Of a stretch of 64,000 bases of DNA, positions 6,770-15,571 are shown piece after piece. The notes beneath the pieces were generated by a model. The model searched no databases, was not told the DNA's origin, and saw only the letters and a program-made list of their open reading frames with translations. A program made the translations under genes and the position numbers. Position 1 is the stretch's first letter, and each line of letters begins with the position of its first letter. Location of the stretch: the NCBI GenBank assembly GCA_028281495.1, contig JANQJU010000092.1, forward strand, positions 1 to 64,000, written 5' to 3'. Source of the DNA: SAR324 cluster bacterium. Lineage in GTDB: Bacteria > SAR324 > NAC60-12.

Positions 6770-9109
6770 ATGATGCCCATCAATCGAAGGAAATTTATAA
6801 AAAACTTAGCTACGACATCTGCTGTCACAGCAGCCACCGGTTTATTTCCTGGAATCGTGTTTTCGGGGTGGGAACCGTCGGGGGCCACTGCTGAGGAGGT
6901 CCAATGGAAAAAGGCACCTTGCCGATTTTGCGGAGTGGGGTGTGGGCTTCTCATAGGCGTGGCCCAAGGACGTGCGGTTGCAGTGCAAGGGGATCCTCGC
7001 AGTCCGGTGAACCAAGGCCTTTGTTGTGTGAAAGGTTACCACTCAGTGCAAATGCTCTATGGCAAAGATCGATTGACCAAAGCCAAAATCCGAGATGGCG
7101 ATCAATGGAAGGATGTGTCCATCGGAGAAGCACTCGATTTAGTTGCCAATAAGATGAAGGAAACGATTCAAACGCATGGCAAGGATTCGGTCGCGATCTA
7201 TGGCTCAGGGCAATGGACCATCCCCGATGGCTACGTGGCATCCAAACTGATGAAAGGTGCCATTGGTACCAACAACCTGGAAGCCAATGCAAGGCTTTGC
7301 ATGGCAAGCGCGGTCACGGGGTTCCTCACTTCGGTGGGCTTAGACGAACCGATGGGTTGCTATGATGATATCGATCACGCCAACACGTTTATCTTATGGG
7401 GTAACAACATGGCCGAAATGCACCCGGTGTTGTTCTCCCGATTGCTAGATCAACGATTGAGGCGCAACGATGTCAAGATCATCGATTTGACCACCCGCGT
7501 AACACGCACGAGCTATGCTGCTGACAAGGCAATGCTCTTCAAGCCTCAAACCGATCTTGCATTGGCCAACGCAGTGGCTCGTGAATTGATCGAAAACAAC
7601 TGGATCAACCAGGATTTCATCCAGAAGCATTGTAGCTTCAAAACAGGCAAAACTCAGATTGGATATGGCTTGGAAGACAATTTTAAATTTTCTGATCAAG
7701 CGAAAAACAGCAGCTTCGAAGAATTCAAGCAATTGGTCGCAGAATACACTCCGGAAGCCGTGGCCAAGACTTCTGGGGTGTCTGCCGAAGACATCCGATA
7801 CCTTGCGTCCTTGTATGGAGATCCAACAAGAAAAGTCATGAGTTTGTGGTGCATGGGAACCAACCAGCACACGCGAGGCACGTGGATCAACAATCTCATC
7901 TACAACCTGCATCTGTTGGTTGGAAAAATATCCACGCCAGGCAACAGCCCCTTTTCTTTAACAGGGCAACCCAGTGCATGCGGTACGGTTCGCGAGGTTG
8001 GCACCCTGACACATAAGCTCCCCCATGGCGTGGTGATGAATGCAGACCATAGGAAACATGCGGCTGAAATTTGGGGAGTGCCTGTAGAAAACATTTCACC
8101 CAAACCCACACATCACACGGTTTCAATGTTTCGTGCGCTGGATCGTGGCGACATTCGGTTCATGTGGATCCAAGTCACGAACCCGATGGTCACCATGCCC
8201 AAACTGAATCGCTATCGCGCAGGCTGCTTGAAAGAAGGAAGATTCATCGTGGTGTCCGACGTTTATCCCACCCCAACTACCGATGTAGCCGATGTCATAT
8301 TACCCTCCGCTTTGTGGATAGAAAAAGAAGGTTTATTTGGCAATTCCGAACGACGCACCCAACACTTCGAACAATTGGTCGAACCGCCCGGAGAGGCCAT
8401 GAGTGACACTTGGCAGCTGATCGAAGTCGCTCGTCGTCTCGGGTTTGAAAAACTCTTTCCATGGAAAAAGGAGACTTACATCCAAGACATTTGGGCTGAA
8501 TACCGTCGACATCACAGTGGCCCCAAACACGAGATGGCATCGTATGAAGAGCTAAAACAGCGCCCTGGTATCCGTTGGCCTTTTGTCAACGGCAAAGAAA
8601 CTCGCTGGCGCTACAATACTCGACACGATCCGGCAACACGTGGCTACAACCCTAATGCTTCTGAAGCAGAGTTCGATTTTTATGGGAAACCAGACCACCG
8701 AGCTTGGATTTGGTTTCGTCCTTATGAACCCCCTCCGGAAGTCCCTGATTTAGAATATCCGTTCTGGTTGAACACAGGACGAGTCGTGGAGCACTGGCAT
8801 ACCGGATCCATGACACGCCGGATTCCTGTCCTGCATCAGGCCATGCCTCAAGCCTATGTAGAACTGCATCCATCCGATGCCGAGCGTATGGGCATCTTTC
8901 AAGGAGAAATGGTCAAGATCTCTAGTCGAAGGGGTAGCATCGTCTTGCCTGCCAGTATCGACCAGCGAGGTCGTCCTACCCCAGGGCAGGTGTTCGTGCC
9001 ATTTTTTGACGAAAACTATCTTATCAACGAGCTGACCTTGGATGCCTTCTGTCCCATATCCAAACAGCCCGATTATAAAAAATGTGCTGTGCGTGTGGAG
9101 AAGGTATGA
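6770..9109 (+). CDS. napA: Periplasmic nitrate reductase catalytic subunit NapA
   Basis: A 779-residue molybdopterin-bis-MGD oxidoreductase reducing nitrate to nitrite in the periplasm. It begins with a Tat leader containing R6-R7 in NRRKFIKNLA. The [4Fe-4S] ligands follow (C51, C54, C58 in CRFCGVGC, and C86 in GLCCVKGY), then the Mo-ligand cysteine C177 in NARLCMASAV. The segments DEPMGCYDDI, NNMAEMHP and HTGSMTRRIP are typical of NapA rather than of formate dehydrogenase or assimilatory NasC. The length lies between the monomeric Desulfovibrio type and the longer E. coli enzyme. Its TGA overlaps the ATG of the next gene (ATGA), showing translational coupling. The operon lacks napC, so electrons must come by another route. 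Confidence 0.93.
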   Translation: MMPINRRKFIKNLATTSAVTAATGLFPGIVFSGWEPSGATAEEVQWKKAPCRFCGVGCGLLIGVAQGRAVAVQGDPRSPVNQGLCCVKGYHSVQMLYGKDRLTKAKIRDGDQWKDVSIGEALDLVANKMKETIQTHGKDSVAIYGSGQWTIPDGYVASKLMKGAIGTNNLEANARLCMASAVTGFLTSVGLDEPMGCYDDIDHANTFILWGNNMAEMHPVLFSRLLDQRLRRNDVKIIDLTTRVTRTSYAADKAMLFKPQTDLALANAVARELIENNWINQDFIQKHCSFKTGKTQIGYGLEDNFKFSDQAKNSSFEEFKQLVAEYTPEAVAKTSGVSAEDIRYLASLYGDPTRKVMSLWCMGTNQHTRGTWINNLIYNLHLLVGKISTPGNSPFSLTGQPSACGTVREVGTLTHKLPHGVVMNADHRKHAAEIWGVPVENISPKPTHHTVSMFRALDRGDIRFMWIQVTNPMVTMPKLNRYRAGCLKEGRFIVVSDVYPTPTTDVADVILPSALWIEKEGLFGNSERRTQHFEQLVEPPGEAMSDTWQLIEVARRLGFEKLFPWKKETYIQDIWAEYRRHHSGPKHEMASYEELKQRPGIRWPFVNGKETRWRYNTRHDPATRGYNPNASEAEFDFYGKPDHRAWIWFRPYEPPPEVPDLEYPFWLNTGRVVEHWHTGSMTRRIPVLHQAMPQAYVELHPSDAERMGIFQGEMVKISSRRGSIVLPASIDQRGRPTPGQVFVPFFDENYLINELTLDAFCPISKQPDYKKCAVRVEKV

Positions 9110-9819
9110 AATCAACTCCCCAAGTCGAGAATCGAGAGGAAGCACCCGGATTGGGAAGCCGCTCCTTGTTTATTGCTCTATGCATCGTGTTGATTGCAGC
9201 TGTCGTTTACGTGCTAGGAGAAAGCTTCGAACACGAGCATCAGAGCGTCGTAGTCGGTGTTGCCATGGCGGAAGAGCAGTCCATGCTTCCTCCCATTTCT
9301 CAAGAAGCAGGTGTCTTTCAAAGGGCAGAAGATGCCCTACGCATTGCCCGTGAACCGCTGGACGCCTCAGGACAGCGGAAACTCGCCATATTTTACGAAC
9401 GTCGTGCCTATCCAGGTGCTCCCCCGGTGATTCCACACGCAGTCACTGTTCATATTGATATGGGTGGGCGCTCTTGTTTGGTGTGTCACGAACAAGGGGG
9501 ATATGTGGAGAAGTTCTCAGCCTACGCTCCCATCACTCCCCATCCGGAGATGCACAATTGCCGTCAATGTCACGTACCGATTGCCAATACTTCTTTATTC
9601 CAAGACACGGGCTGGCAATCGGTAGAGCCTCCCGCACTTGGCCGTACTGCCATTCCGGGGGGTCCTCCTCCTATTCCACACCGCTTGCAGATGCGAGAAA
9701 ACTGCTTGGCCTGTCACGGTGGGGCCGCTGCTGTACGAGAAATCCGAACCGGTCATCCTGAACGTGTGAGCTGTCGTCAATGTCATGTTCCACGGCAACC
9801 TGACGAATTTCAACCTTAG
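9106..9819 (+). CDS. NapB-like periplasmic cytochrome with duplicated domain (four haems)
   Basis: A 237-residue protein anchored by one N-terminal membrane helix (about residues 21-38). It carries four CxxCH haem sites: C124-H128, C152-H156, C200-H204 and C223-H227. The first pair lies in a NapB-like unit (PGAPPVIPH, then CLVCH, then NCRQCHVP). The same pattern recurs (PGGPPPIPH, CLACH, SCRQCHVP), so the protein looks like two NapB cores in tandem, whereas classical NapB is dihaem. It should pass electrons to NapA. The ATG at 9106 overlaps the napA stop; the longer open frame from 9082 lies within napA and is not needed. Confidence 0.82.
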   Translation: MKSTPQVENREEAPGLGSRSLFIALCIVLIAAVVYVLGESFEHEHQSVVVGVAMAEEQSMLPPISQEAGVFQRAEDALRIAREPLDASGQRKLAIFYERRAYPGAPPVIPHAVTVHIDMGGRSCLVCHEQGGYVEKFSAYAPITPHPEMHNCRQCHVPIANTSLFQDTGWQSVEPPALGRTAIPGGPPPIPHRLQMRENCLACHGGAAAVREIRTGHPERVSCRQCHVPRQPDEFQP

Positions 9820-9835
9820 ACTGGAAGGAGGGTTT

Positions 9836-10462
9836 GTGAAACGTCGATGGTTTTCCCTCTTATGCGGAGGGATTCTGATGGGAATTTTAATTTGGAACAC
9901 CGGTTGTGTGTTGGAAGATCCCGTCCATGCTGAGGACATGGTTCCCACCCAAAGTGCCACCCCTTCTAGAAGTCTGACATCTGAAACCTTTTTGCGTCAT
10001 GTGAATCGTCAACTTGTTCATAATAACGTGACCCGCCCCCCGTTTTTCGTGGAGGAACGTACCCCGGCCTTGAAACGGTACCCTTGTACCGAATGTCATG
10101 TTCAATCAACACCCCAACGCATGACCGAGGCTGTTCTCCGCAAAGCACATTGGGACATCCGTTTGGAACATGCATCCAGCGAAGTGATGAGCTGTGCAAC
10201 TTGCCACTCTCCGACAATGGAGCATTTGCAGACCTTAGGCGGGCACCCGATTGATTGGAATCACAGCTATCAACTCTGTGCTCAATGCCACACTCGCCAA
10301 TCTCAAGATTGGTATGGGGGTGCTCATGGAAAACGAGTCGGAGGTTGGGCCCCCCCTCGTGTGGTGAAAAATTGTCCAGAATGCCACAACCCTCACCGTC
10401 CTCGTCTAGAAAAACGATGGCCTTCCCGGTCTATGGAATTGCTACACCGACCACAACCTTAA
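9836..10462 (+). CDS. Tetrahaem c-type cytochrome, membrane-attached
   Basis: A 208-residue multihaem protein with CxxCH sites at C84, C120, C148 and C180 and spaced histidines suited to bis-His ligation. An N-terminal hydrophobic segment ends at NTGC, which could be a weak lipobox (Cys24) or an uncleaved anchor. It starts at a GTG with an AAGGAGG site five bases upstream, 16 bases after the preceding stop. Placed between the NapB-like protein and the NrfC/NrfD pair, it probably relays electrons from the quinol-oxidising membrane module to NapB/NapA, the job NapC or NapM does elsewhere. The family is cytochrome c3/c7-like; I cannot name a closer homologue. Confidence 0.8.
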   Translation: MKRRWFSLLCGGILMGILIWNTGCVLEDPVHAEDMVPTQSATPSRSLTSETFLRHVNRQLVHNNVTRPPFFVEERTPALKRYPCTECHVQSTPQRMTEAVLRKAHWDIRLEHASSEVMSCATCHSPTMEHLQTLGGHPIDWNHSYQLCAQCHTRQSQDWYGGAHGKRVGGWAPPRVVKNCPECHNPHRPRLEKRWPSRSMELLHRPQP

Positions 10463-10493
10463 GGCATCATCAGGCATCACCGCAGGAGACCAA

Positions 10494-11495
10494 ATGTTTT
10501 TTAAATTTTTCAAACGACCTAAACCTAAGAAAACGGACTCCATCACTTTGAGAGAAACTCCGGAATCCCGTGTTTTGAACAAAAAAATGGGACGACGTTC
10601 GGCATTGCGTTCCCTCAGCAGTGGCTTGGTTGCAGGAGCGAGTATCGCCCAAAGCGCGTGCACTCCGTTTGGCGACTCCAATGGGGCAGAATTGGCAAAA
10701 CTCCAATGGGATGAGTATTTCAAAAACAACTTCCGTGTGATGACCGACCAGGAAAAGCAAGATTCCATTGACCGCCTCACACAGCTCCATCAGGCCAAGA
10801 CGAAACAAAACCTGCACTTGAAAGCAACCTCAGCTCGTCCAGGAGTGCTCTTCGGTTATGCGTTTAATATCTCCAAGTGTCGGGGTTACATGGATTGCGT
10901 GCAAGCGTGTATTCAGGAAAACAATCAGGACCGAAGTTCGAAGATGGCTTACATCAAAATCTTCGAAGCTCAAAAAGGATCGATGAATTTAGAAGCTGCC
11001 AGCTCCACTTTTTTCCATGAGGTTCCTGCGGAAGGACACTTCTATTTTGGAACTCAATGCTTTCAATGTGAAAACCCACCCTGTGTGCAAGTGTGCCCGG
11101 TCCAAGCTACCTGGAAGGAACCCGATGGTATTGTGGTCATCGATTACGACTGGTGCATTGGCTGTCGTTATTGCGAGGCCGCATGCCCCTACTGGGCACG
11201 CCGTTTCAACTGGGGCACTCCTCAAATTCCTAAAGCAGAGGTCAATCCCAATCAGCATTATTTGGGCAACCGACTGCGAAAAAAAGGAGTGATGGAGAAA
11301 TGCACTTTCTGTATCCAACGGACCCGTGAAGGGCGGAATCCTGCCTGTGTGGAAGCTTGCCCTACGGGTGCACGAATATTCGGAAACCTTCTTGATCCTG
11401 ACAGTGATATCCGGTGGGTTCTTTCCAACAAGAAAGTCTTCCGACTGAAAGAGGAATTGGGGACTGAACCCAAGTTTTGGTACTTCATGGACTGA
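10494..11495 (+). CDS. NrfC/DmsB-type ferredoxin subunit with Tat leader
   Basis: A 333-residue electron-transfer subunit with a Tat-type leader (GRRSALRS, residues 33-40) ending in a possible lipobox cysteine (AQSAC, C56). Four iron-sulfur motifs are visible: C129/C135/C139; C189/C192/C197/C201; C221/C224/C227/C231; and C270/C273/C285/C289. In the first motif, position 132 is Tyr where the standard CxxCxxCxxxC has its second Cys, so that cluster has only three local thiol ligands. The family pairs with NrfD-type quinol dehydrogenases, here the next gene. A good AGGAG precedes the ATG. It presumably carries electrons from the membrane subunit to the cytochromes. Confidence 0.87.
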   Translation: MFFKFFKRPKPKKTDSITLRETPESRVLNKKMGRRSALRSLSSGLVAGASIAQSACTPFGDSNGAELAKLQWDEYFKNNFRVMTDQEKQDSIDRLTQLHQAKTKQNLHLKATSARPGVLFGYAFNISKCRGYMDCVQACIQENNQDRSSKMAYIKIFEAQKGSMNLEAASSTFFHEVPAEGHFYFGTQCFQCENPPCVQVCPVQATWKEPDGIVVIDYDWCIGCRYCEAACPYWARRFNWGTPQIPKAEVNPNQHYLGNRLRKKGVMEKCTFCIQRTREGRNPACVEACPTGARIFGNLLDPDSDIRWVLSNKKVFRLKEELGTEPKFWYFMD

Positions 11496-11552
11496 ACGCT
11501 GCGAAAAACCCTCGATTCACTACCACGAACGCATTGCCACGAAAGGAACCTC

Positions 11553-12779
11553 ATGATCGAAACAGGCCGCTCGCCCTTCTTTCACTTTTTATACGATGCA
11601 TTGGATGTGACCACACGCGGTAAACGGAGCTATCACCTGTGGATGGCATCCCTAACTTGTTTAATGTTGATAGGCACCTACGCCTACACCATCCAATTGG
11701 ACAAAGGCTTGGTCGTGACCGGGATGAACGATTTTGTGAGTTGGGGGCTTTACATTTCCAATTTCACATTTTTGGTCGGTGTGGCAGCAGCAGCCGTCAT
11801 GCTCGTTTTGCCCACTTACATTTTAAAAGATGTTGATTTCCAGCAAGCCGTGCTCATTGGGGAGGGAATGGCTGTCGCGGCCTTAATCATGTGCCTGGCT
11901 TTTGTGACGGTAGATATGGGAGGGCCAGCTCGATTGTGGCATTTGTTGCCTGTGGTGGGGATCTTCAATTGGCCGCAGTCGATGCTCACTTGGGATGTGA
12001 TCGTGCTCAACGGCTACTTGCTGCTCAATTTTTTCATTCCATTTTATATTTTGTATTCGCATTACTGCAATCGGCAGCCCAACAAATCCTATTACGTGCC
12101 TGCCGTAATCTTGTCTGTAGGATGGGCTTTTGCAATCCACTTAGTAACGGCGTTTTTGTATGCGGGGTTGGTGGCGCGTCCGTTCTGGAACAGCTCATTG
12201 CTAGGACCGCGTTTCTTGGCTTCCGCTTTTTCGGGGGGGCCTGCCTTAATGATCATTGCCTTGGGGAGCATCAAACGATTTACCGGCTACCCCATCAAAG
12301 AAATCACCCTGCACAAACTCGGTATGATCGTCACCGTCGCGGCACAAATCAATTTGGTGATGCTGGGTTCGGAACTGTTTAAAGAATTTTATTTCCCCAC
12401 CGAACATAGCGCGAGCGCTGTCTACCTATTTCTTGGTCTGCATGGCCACAATGCCCTCGTGCCTTGGATGTGGACGGCGGTGGGTATCAATATCTTCGCC
12501 ACCCTGAGCCTGGCGATCAATCCCATTCGAAGAAACTTAAAACTACTGTATCCCTTGTGTGGTCTTCTATTCCTTGCCATTTGGATCGAAAAGGGCATGG
12601 GGTTGATCGTTCCCGGATTTCTCCCCTCTCCTTTGGGGGAGATCGTGGACTATAGCCCCACCTGGATCGAAATTGCAGTAACCGTCGGAATATGGGCCAT
12701 GGGAGCTTTCATTTTCACCCTACTCGTGAAATTGGCAATTGCTATCGAATCGAAACAAATTGGATTGAAAAAAGGGTAA
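11553..12779 (+). CDS. NrfD/PsrC-family integral membrane quinol-interacting subunit
   Basis: A 408-residue protein with about ten hydrophobic helices. Family hallmarks include VDMGGPARLWHLLP, NWPQSMLTWDVIVLNGYLL and a charged AIWIEKGMGLIVPGF loop. The length is at the long end of the NrfD family, nearer DsrP/ActC-type than the shorter NrfD proteins. It should oxidise menaquinol or ubiquinol in the cytoplasmic membrane and hand electrons to the preceding Fe-S subunit. As the last gene of the nap operon it replaces NapC or NapGH as the quinol entry point. The stop at 12777-12779 is followed by about 195 bases before the TetR operon. Confidence 0.88.
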   Translation: MIETGRSPFFHFLYDALDVTTRGKRSYHLWMASLTCLMLIGTYAYTIQLDKGLVVTGMNDFVSWGLYISNFTFLVGVAAAAVMLVLPTYILKDVDFQQAVLIGEGMAVAALIMCLAFVTVDMGGPARLWHLLPVVGIFNWPQSMLTWDVIVLNGYLLLNFFIPFYILYSHYCNRQPNKSYYVPAVILSVGWAFAIHLVTAFLYAGLVARPFWNSSLLGPRFLASAFSGGPALMIIALGSIKRFTGYPIKEITLHKLGMIVTVAAQINLVMLGSELFKEFYFPTEHSASAVYLFLGLHGHNALVPWMWTAVGINIFATLSLAINPIRRNLKLLYPLCGLLFLAIWIEKGMGLIVPGFLPSPLGEIVDYSPTWIEIAVTVGIWAMGAFIFTLLVKLAIAIESKQIGLKKG

Positions 12780-12892
12780 CCTCCACCGCATTTTTTCCCT
12801 TTTCTTCAAAGCATAATCAGTGATTAAGGATTTTCTTAACAATCGATACGAGTAACAACGTCTCGAAAAGTGCGATTTGATTATTTGGGGGG

Positions 12893-12936
12893 TTGACAAC
12901 CCAATTTTTTGATTCTAATGTAACGGTATCGTTACA
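12893..12936 (+). promoter_or_regulatory. Sigma-70 promoter with an overlapping TetR-type operator
   Basis: TTGACA (12893-12898) and TAATGT (12916-12921) are exactly 17 bases apart, a near-ideal sigma-70 promoter. Over its -10 end sits an 18-bp palindrome, TGTAACG (12919-12925) and CGTTACA (12930-12936) with four central bases. A third half-like TTACA follows at 12938-12942. The operon driven by this promoter ends with a tetR gene, so autorepression is likely. Confidence 0.75.
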
Positions 12937-12974
12937 GTTACATAAAATCAACATCACTAAAATAGGAGGTCTTC

Positions 12975-13439
12975 ATGATGACACGCACGATTGAATCACG
13001 ATTGTTACGCAATGCGTTTCGCATCAATGCGGTCTTTTCAGGTTTGTCCGGATTGGTGGCTTTATTCGGAGCTGGGTTTTTGGTTTCGCTAACAGGAATC
13101 GAACTGCCATGGTTATTTCGGGGACTTGGGATCATGCTACTCGGGTTTGCTGCCAACTTGCTTTGGTATGCTTCACGTCCAACTAAAGTATGGGAAGCGT
13201 GGTCGATCGTGGTTTCAGATATTGCCTGGGTGCTAGGAAGTGCAGTGATTTTGTTCAGTGACTGGGTGCCGCTGACGACAGAGGGATGGTGGTTGGTCGC
13301 CGTGATCGCTGATATCGTCGCGGTATTTGCGGCGATTCAAATCGTGGCCTTATGGAAATCCCCACAGCCTTCGGAATCGTTAGGCACATCAGGCGGACAT
13401 GCGAGTTCTTGGTCAAACAAACAACCGAAGATGCAGTAA
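12975..13439 (+). CDS. Small integral membrane protein of unknown function
   Basis: A 154-residue protein with four hydrophobic segments and a short polar C-terminal tail; I do not recognise a named family. A strong AGGAGG site lies upstream of tandem ATGs at 12975 and 12978, either of which could be used. It is the first gene of a three-gene operon (this protein, an SRPBCC protein and a TetR regulator) behind a promoter that carries the probable TetR operator. The arrangement suggests a response to a hydrophobic ligand, possibly lipid or antimicrobial, but the sequence does not say which. Confidence 0.7.
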   Translation: MMTRTIESRLLRNAFRINAVFSGLSGLVALFGAGFLVSLTGIELPWLFRGLGIMLLGFAANLLWYASRPTKVWEAWSIVVSDIAWVLGSAVILFSDWVPLTTEGWWLVAVIADIVAVFAAIQIVALWKSPQPSESLGTSGGHASSWSNKQPKMQ

Positions 13440-13448
13440 GGAGATACA

Positions 13449-13925
13449 ATGGCACAAATGCAAGTAGAACGAAGAGTAGCGGCTCCGAAATCAATGGTGT
13501 GGTCAGTAGTTTCGGATGTTGCCGATTATGCGAGGGTGGCTCCGAATCTGAGCAAAGTGGAGATCCTTGCAGGAACCGGACGGGGAATGCGTCGACGGTG
13601 TTATGATTTGAAAGGGCGTGGCTGGAACGAACGCTGTATACTTTGGGAAGACAATCGAGTATTTTCATTTGAAGTTGATACTAAGGCTCCCGACTATCCT
13701 TATCCATTCCTCAAACTCCAAGGCACTTGGGAAGTTGCTGAAATCCCAGGAGAACCCAACTCGTCTTTGATCCGTATGACGTTTGACTCCCAACTCAAAT
13801 ACGGAATTTTTGGACGATGGATTTTGGACCCTCTGATGAAACCAGCGTTCGTCAAAATATGCGAGGAATTGTTCGATAACTGGGAAAACTTGATCCAACA
13901 AGCCGTGCAAGCCCAAGCCTCATGA
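13449..13925 (+). CDS. SRPBCC-family (START-like) ligand-binding protein
   Basis: A 158-residue protein matching the SRPBCC/polyketide-cyclase-like fold. It opens with a strand (QVERRVAAPKSMVWSVVSD) and a helix-turn-helix DYARVAPNLSKVEIL, has a central antiparallel sheet, and ends in a long helix (MKPAFVKICEELFDNWENLI) that closes the hydrophobic cavity. Members bind or transform hydrophobic compounds. No catalytic residues can be assigned. It starts nine bases after the membrane protein gene with AAGGAGA ahead, and its TGA overlaps the ATG of the tetR gene, so the three genes form one translationally coupled operon. Confidence 0.8.
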   Translation: MAQMQVERRVAAPKSMVWSVVSDVADYARVAPNLSKVEILAGTGRGMRRRCYDLKGRGWNERCILWEDNRVFSFEVDTKAPDYPYPFLKLQGTWEVAEIPGEPNSSLIRMTFDSQLKYGIFGRWILDPLMKPAFVKICEELFDNWENLIQQAVQAQAS

Positions 13926-14584
13926 GCCACAACCGCAACATCAAAGCCGACACCCCCTCAAAAGTCGGAAATCAAAACAACCATCAACCTCCAGCCACGC
14001 CCAAACGAAATGCCGAAGCCACCCGGCAGACAATTTTGCAAGCGGCTTTAGAAGAGTTTTCTGAACATGGATTCAAAGGAACTCGCATCGAAAATGTTGC
14101 CAAACGTTGCGGGTTCAACAAAGCGCTGATTTATCGTTATTTCAAGGACAAAGAAGGGTTGTTCAAAGCCACCTTGCAACAGCAGTTTAAAGGGCGTGCA
14201 CAAATTTTGGAAAGGCTGCCTCAAGAGATGGGTCCTATTTTAGAATACTGGTTTCAGTCCACTGCCCGCGATCCCCATTTTATGCGACTGATCGTTCATG
14301 AAGCCCTCCAATACAATCGTGAACCAGTGGTGGAACAAGACTACCGGGAAGCCTATTACGACAAGCAAATCGAAATGCTGCAAGCTTTCCAAGAAGCGGG
14401 AAATCTTTCTGAAGAATTTGAGTCGCCGTACCTCTTTTTAGCTTTGTTGAGTCTGGTGGTGTTTCCGAGCACATTCCCACAGGTCACATATCTCGCCACT
14501 CACCATCATTTCGATTCCTCGGAATTCCAAGAAAAATGGAATGCCTTCCTCTATACACTCGCAGAACAGCTCAATAAAAAGTGA
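13922..14584 (+). CDS. TetR-family transcriptional repressor
   Basis: A 220-residue regulator. The TetR_N DNA-binding domain is clear at about residues 30-85: ATRQTILQAALEEFSEHGF, then the recognition helix region CGFNKALIYRYFKDKEGLF. The remaining helical part is the ligand-binding/dimer domain. It overlaps the preceding stop by ATGA and is the last gene of its operon. The 18-bp palindrome over the operon promoter (12919-12936) is its probable operator. The inducer is unknown; the co-encoded SRPBCC and membrane proteins hint at a hydrophobic molecule. Confidence 0.92.
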   Translation: MSHNRNIKADTPSKVGNQNNHQPPATPKRNAEATRQTILQAALEEFSEHGFKGTRIENVAKRCGFNKALIYRYFKDKEGLFKATLQQQFKGRAQILERLPQEMGPILEYWFQSTARDPHFMRLIVHEALQYNREPVVEQDYREAYYDKQIEMLQAFQEAGNLSEEFESPYLFLALLSLVVFPSTFPQVTYLATHHHFDSSEFQEKWNAFLYTLAEQLNKK

Positions 14585-14624
14585 AGTGGGGTGGTTCTGC
14601 CAAATGCTCATAGATGAATTCGAT

Positions 14625-15332
14625 TTATTCGCGTTTGGCTTCCAACAAATCGTACTTATTAAGCCAGTAGGTGATGATCACTACCAATATCGCTAAAAGA
14701 ACCAGTGCGGCCAACATCGAACCAGGCATCCCGTCTAGCAATTGGTCTCCGAAGTACGAATATATAAAGGTTGCCGGAAGTTGGCCGACAAGATTCGCCC
14801 CAATGAAATACTTTCGAGAAATCCCGGTCAAGCCGGCTCCATAAGACAAGGGATCAAAAGGCATGATCGGGAGAAGCCGAGCGATCACAATCGCACTCAC
14901 GCCGTAGCGTTGAACAATGGAATCAGCCTTAGACAATTGTTTAACGCCCACCATCCGTTCGATCATTGGGCGACCCAACACTCGGGCGATTTCAAAACAC
15001 ATTTGAGCAGCGGCCACTGCGGAAACCAATGAGAGTAAACCTCCCCAAAACCAACCAAATATCAAACCATTTGCCATCGTGATTGCAAACGCGGGCAAAG
15101 GAGCCAGGATCGCCTGAGCCAGCATCAGCCCAACCGAGACCACCCCCGCCCAAATTCCGTATTCCAACAAATGGGACTTAAGCAGTTGGGCATCCATTTG
15201 TCGGAGTACATAAAACAGTTCCTGAATAGCAATTTGGGTAGGAGTGTGAATGCTGTAAATCAAGACAGCCGTAGCTAAAATGCTCAATAGAATGCCATAT
15301 TGCCCCCACCTCCATTTGTTAGCGTGCTTCAT
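14625..15332 (-). CDS. TVP38/TMEM64-family (VTT domain, DedA-like) membrane protein
   Basis: A 235-residue membrane protein with the VTT-domain core. This shows as PLPAFAITMANGLIFGWFWGG followed by the loop RLLPIMPFDPLSYGAGLTGI, matching the re-entrant helices and the conserved R-x-x-P-x-x-P-F/D segment. Family members are linked to lipid scrambling or transport and membrane integrity. The frame runs on to a TTG at 15392, but ATG 15332, close to the first membrane helix, is the more usual start; neither has a good Shine-Dalgarno. It is transcribed toward the tetR gene with about 40 bases between their ends. Confidence 0.85.
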   Translation of the reverse strand: MKHANKWRWGQYGILLSILATAVLIYSIHTPTQIAIQELFYVLRQMDAQLLKSHLLEYGIWAGVVSVGLMLAQAILAPLPAFAITMANGLIFGWFWGGLLSLVSAVAAAQMCFEIARVLGRPMIERMVGVKQLSKADSIVQRYGVSAIVIARLLPIMPFDPLSYGAGLTGISRKYFIGANLVGQLPATFIYSYFGDQLLDGMPGSMLAALVLLAILVVIITYWLNKYDLLEAKRE

Positions 15333-15544
15333 TACCGAATGACCCAGTTTTGAAAATTTCTCATCGTAAAAGCATGGCTTTGCAGATCGCAAAAACCTAG
15401 TTAAAGATAGTTGTCAACGGTGATTTTATATATTGTATCAAGAGCTTCGAGATAATATTCCATGTAGCCAACGTGATTGCAGAGTGCCATAATAACATTT
15501 GATCTCTAAAGGGCGTTTATAGGCTGGCTATAAGTCAACAGCGA

Positions 15545-15571
15545 TTGACAATGTCTAACATTTGATTAGAC
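15545..15571. other. Inverted repeat in the gap between the TVP38 and recombinase genes
   Basis: GTCTAA (15553-15558) and TTAGAC (15566-15571) form a perfect inverted repeat with a seven-base spacer, right after a TTGACA (15545-15550). No convincing -10 follows at 17 bases. It may be an operator for the divergent genes. I see nothing else identifiable in the gene-free stretch 15333-15741. Confidence 0.3.

Noticed and set aside
6745..6954. Minus-strand frames across the start of napA
   Set aside because: Shadow of napA, which has clear family motifs and a Tat leader in the other strand.
7896..8126. Several minus-strand frames inside napA
   Set aside because: They are by-products of codon bias in napA; no start signals or family motifs.
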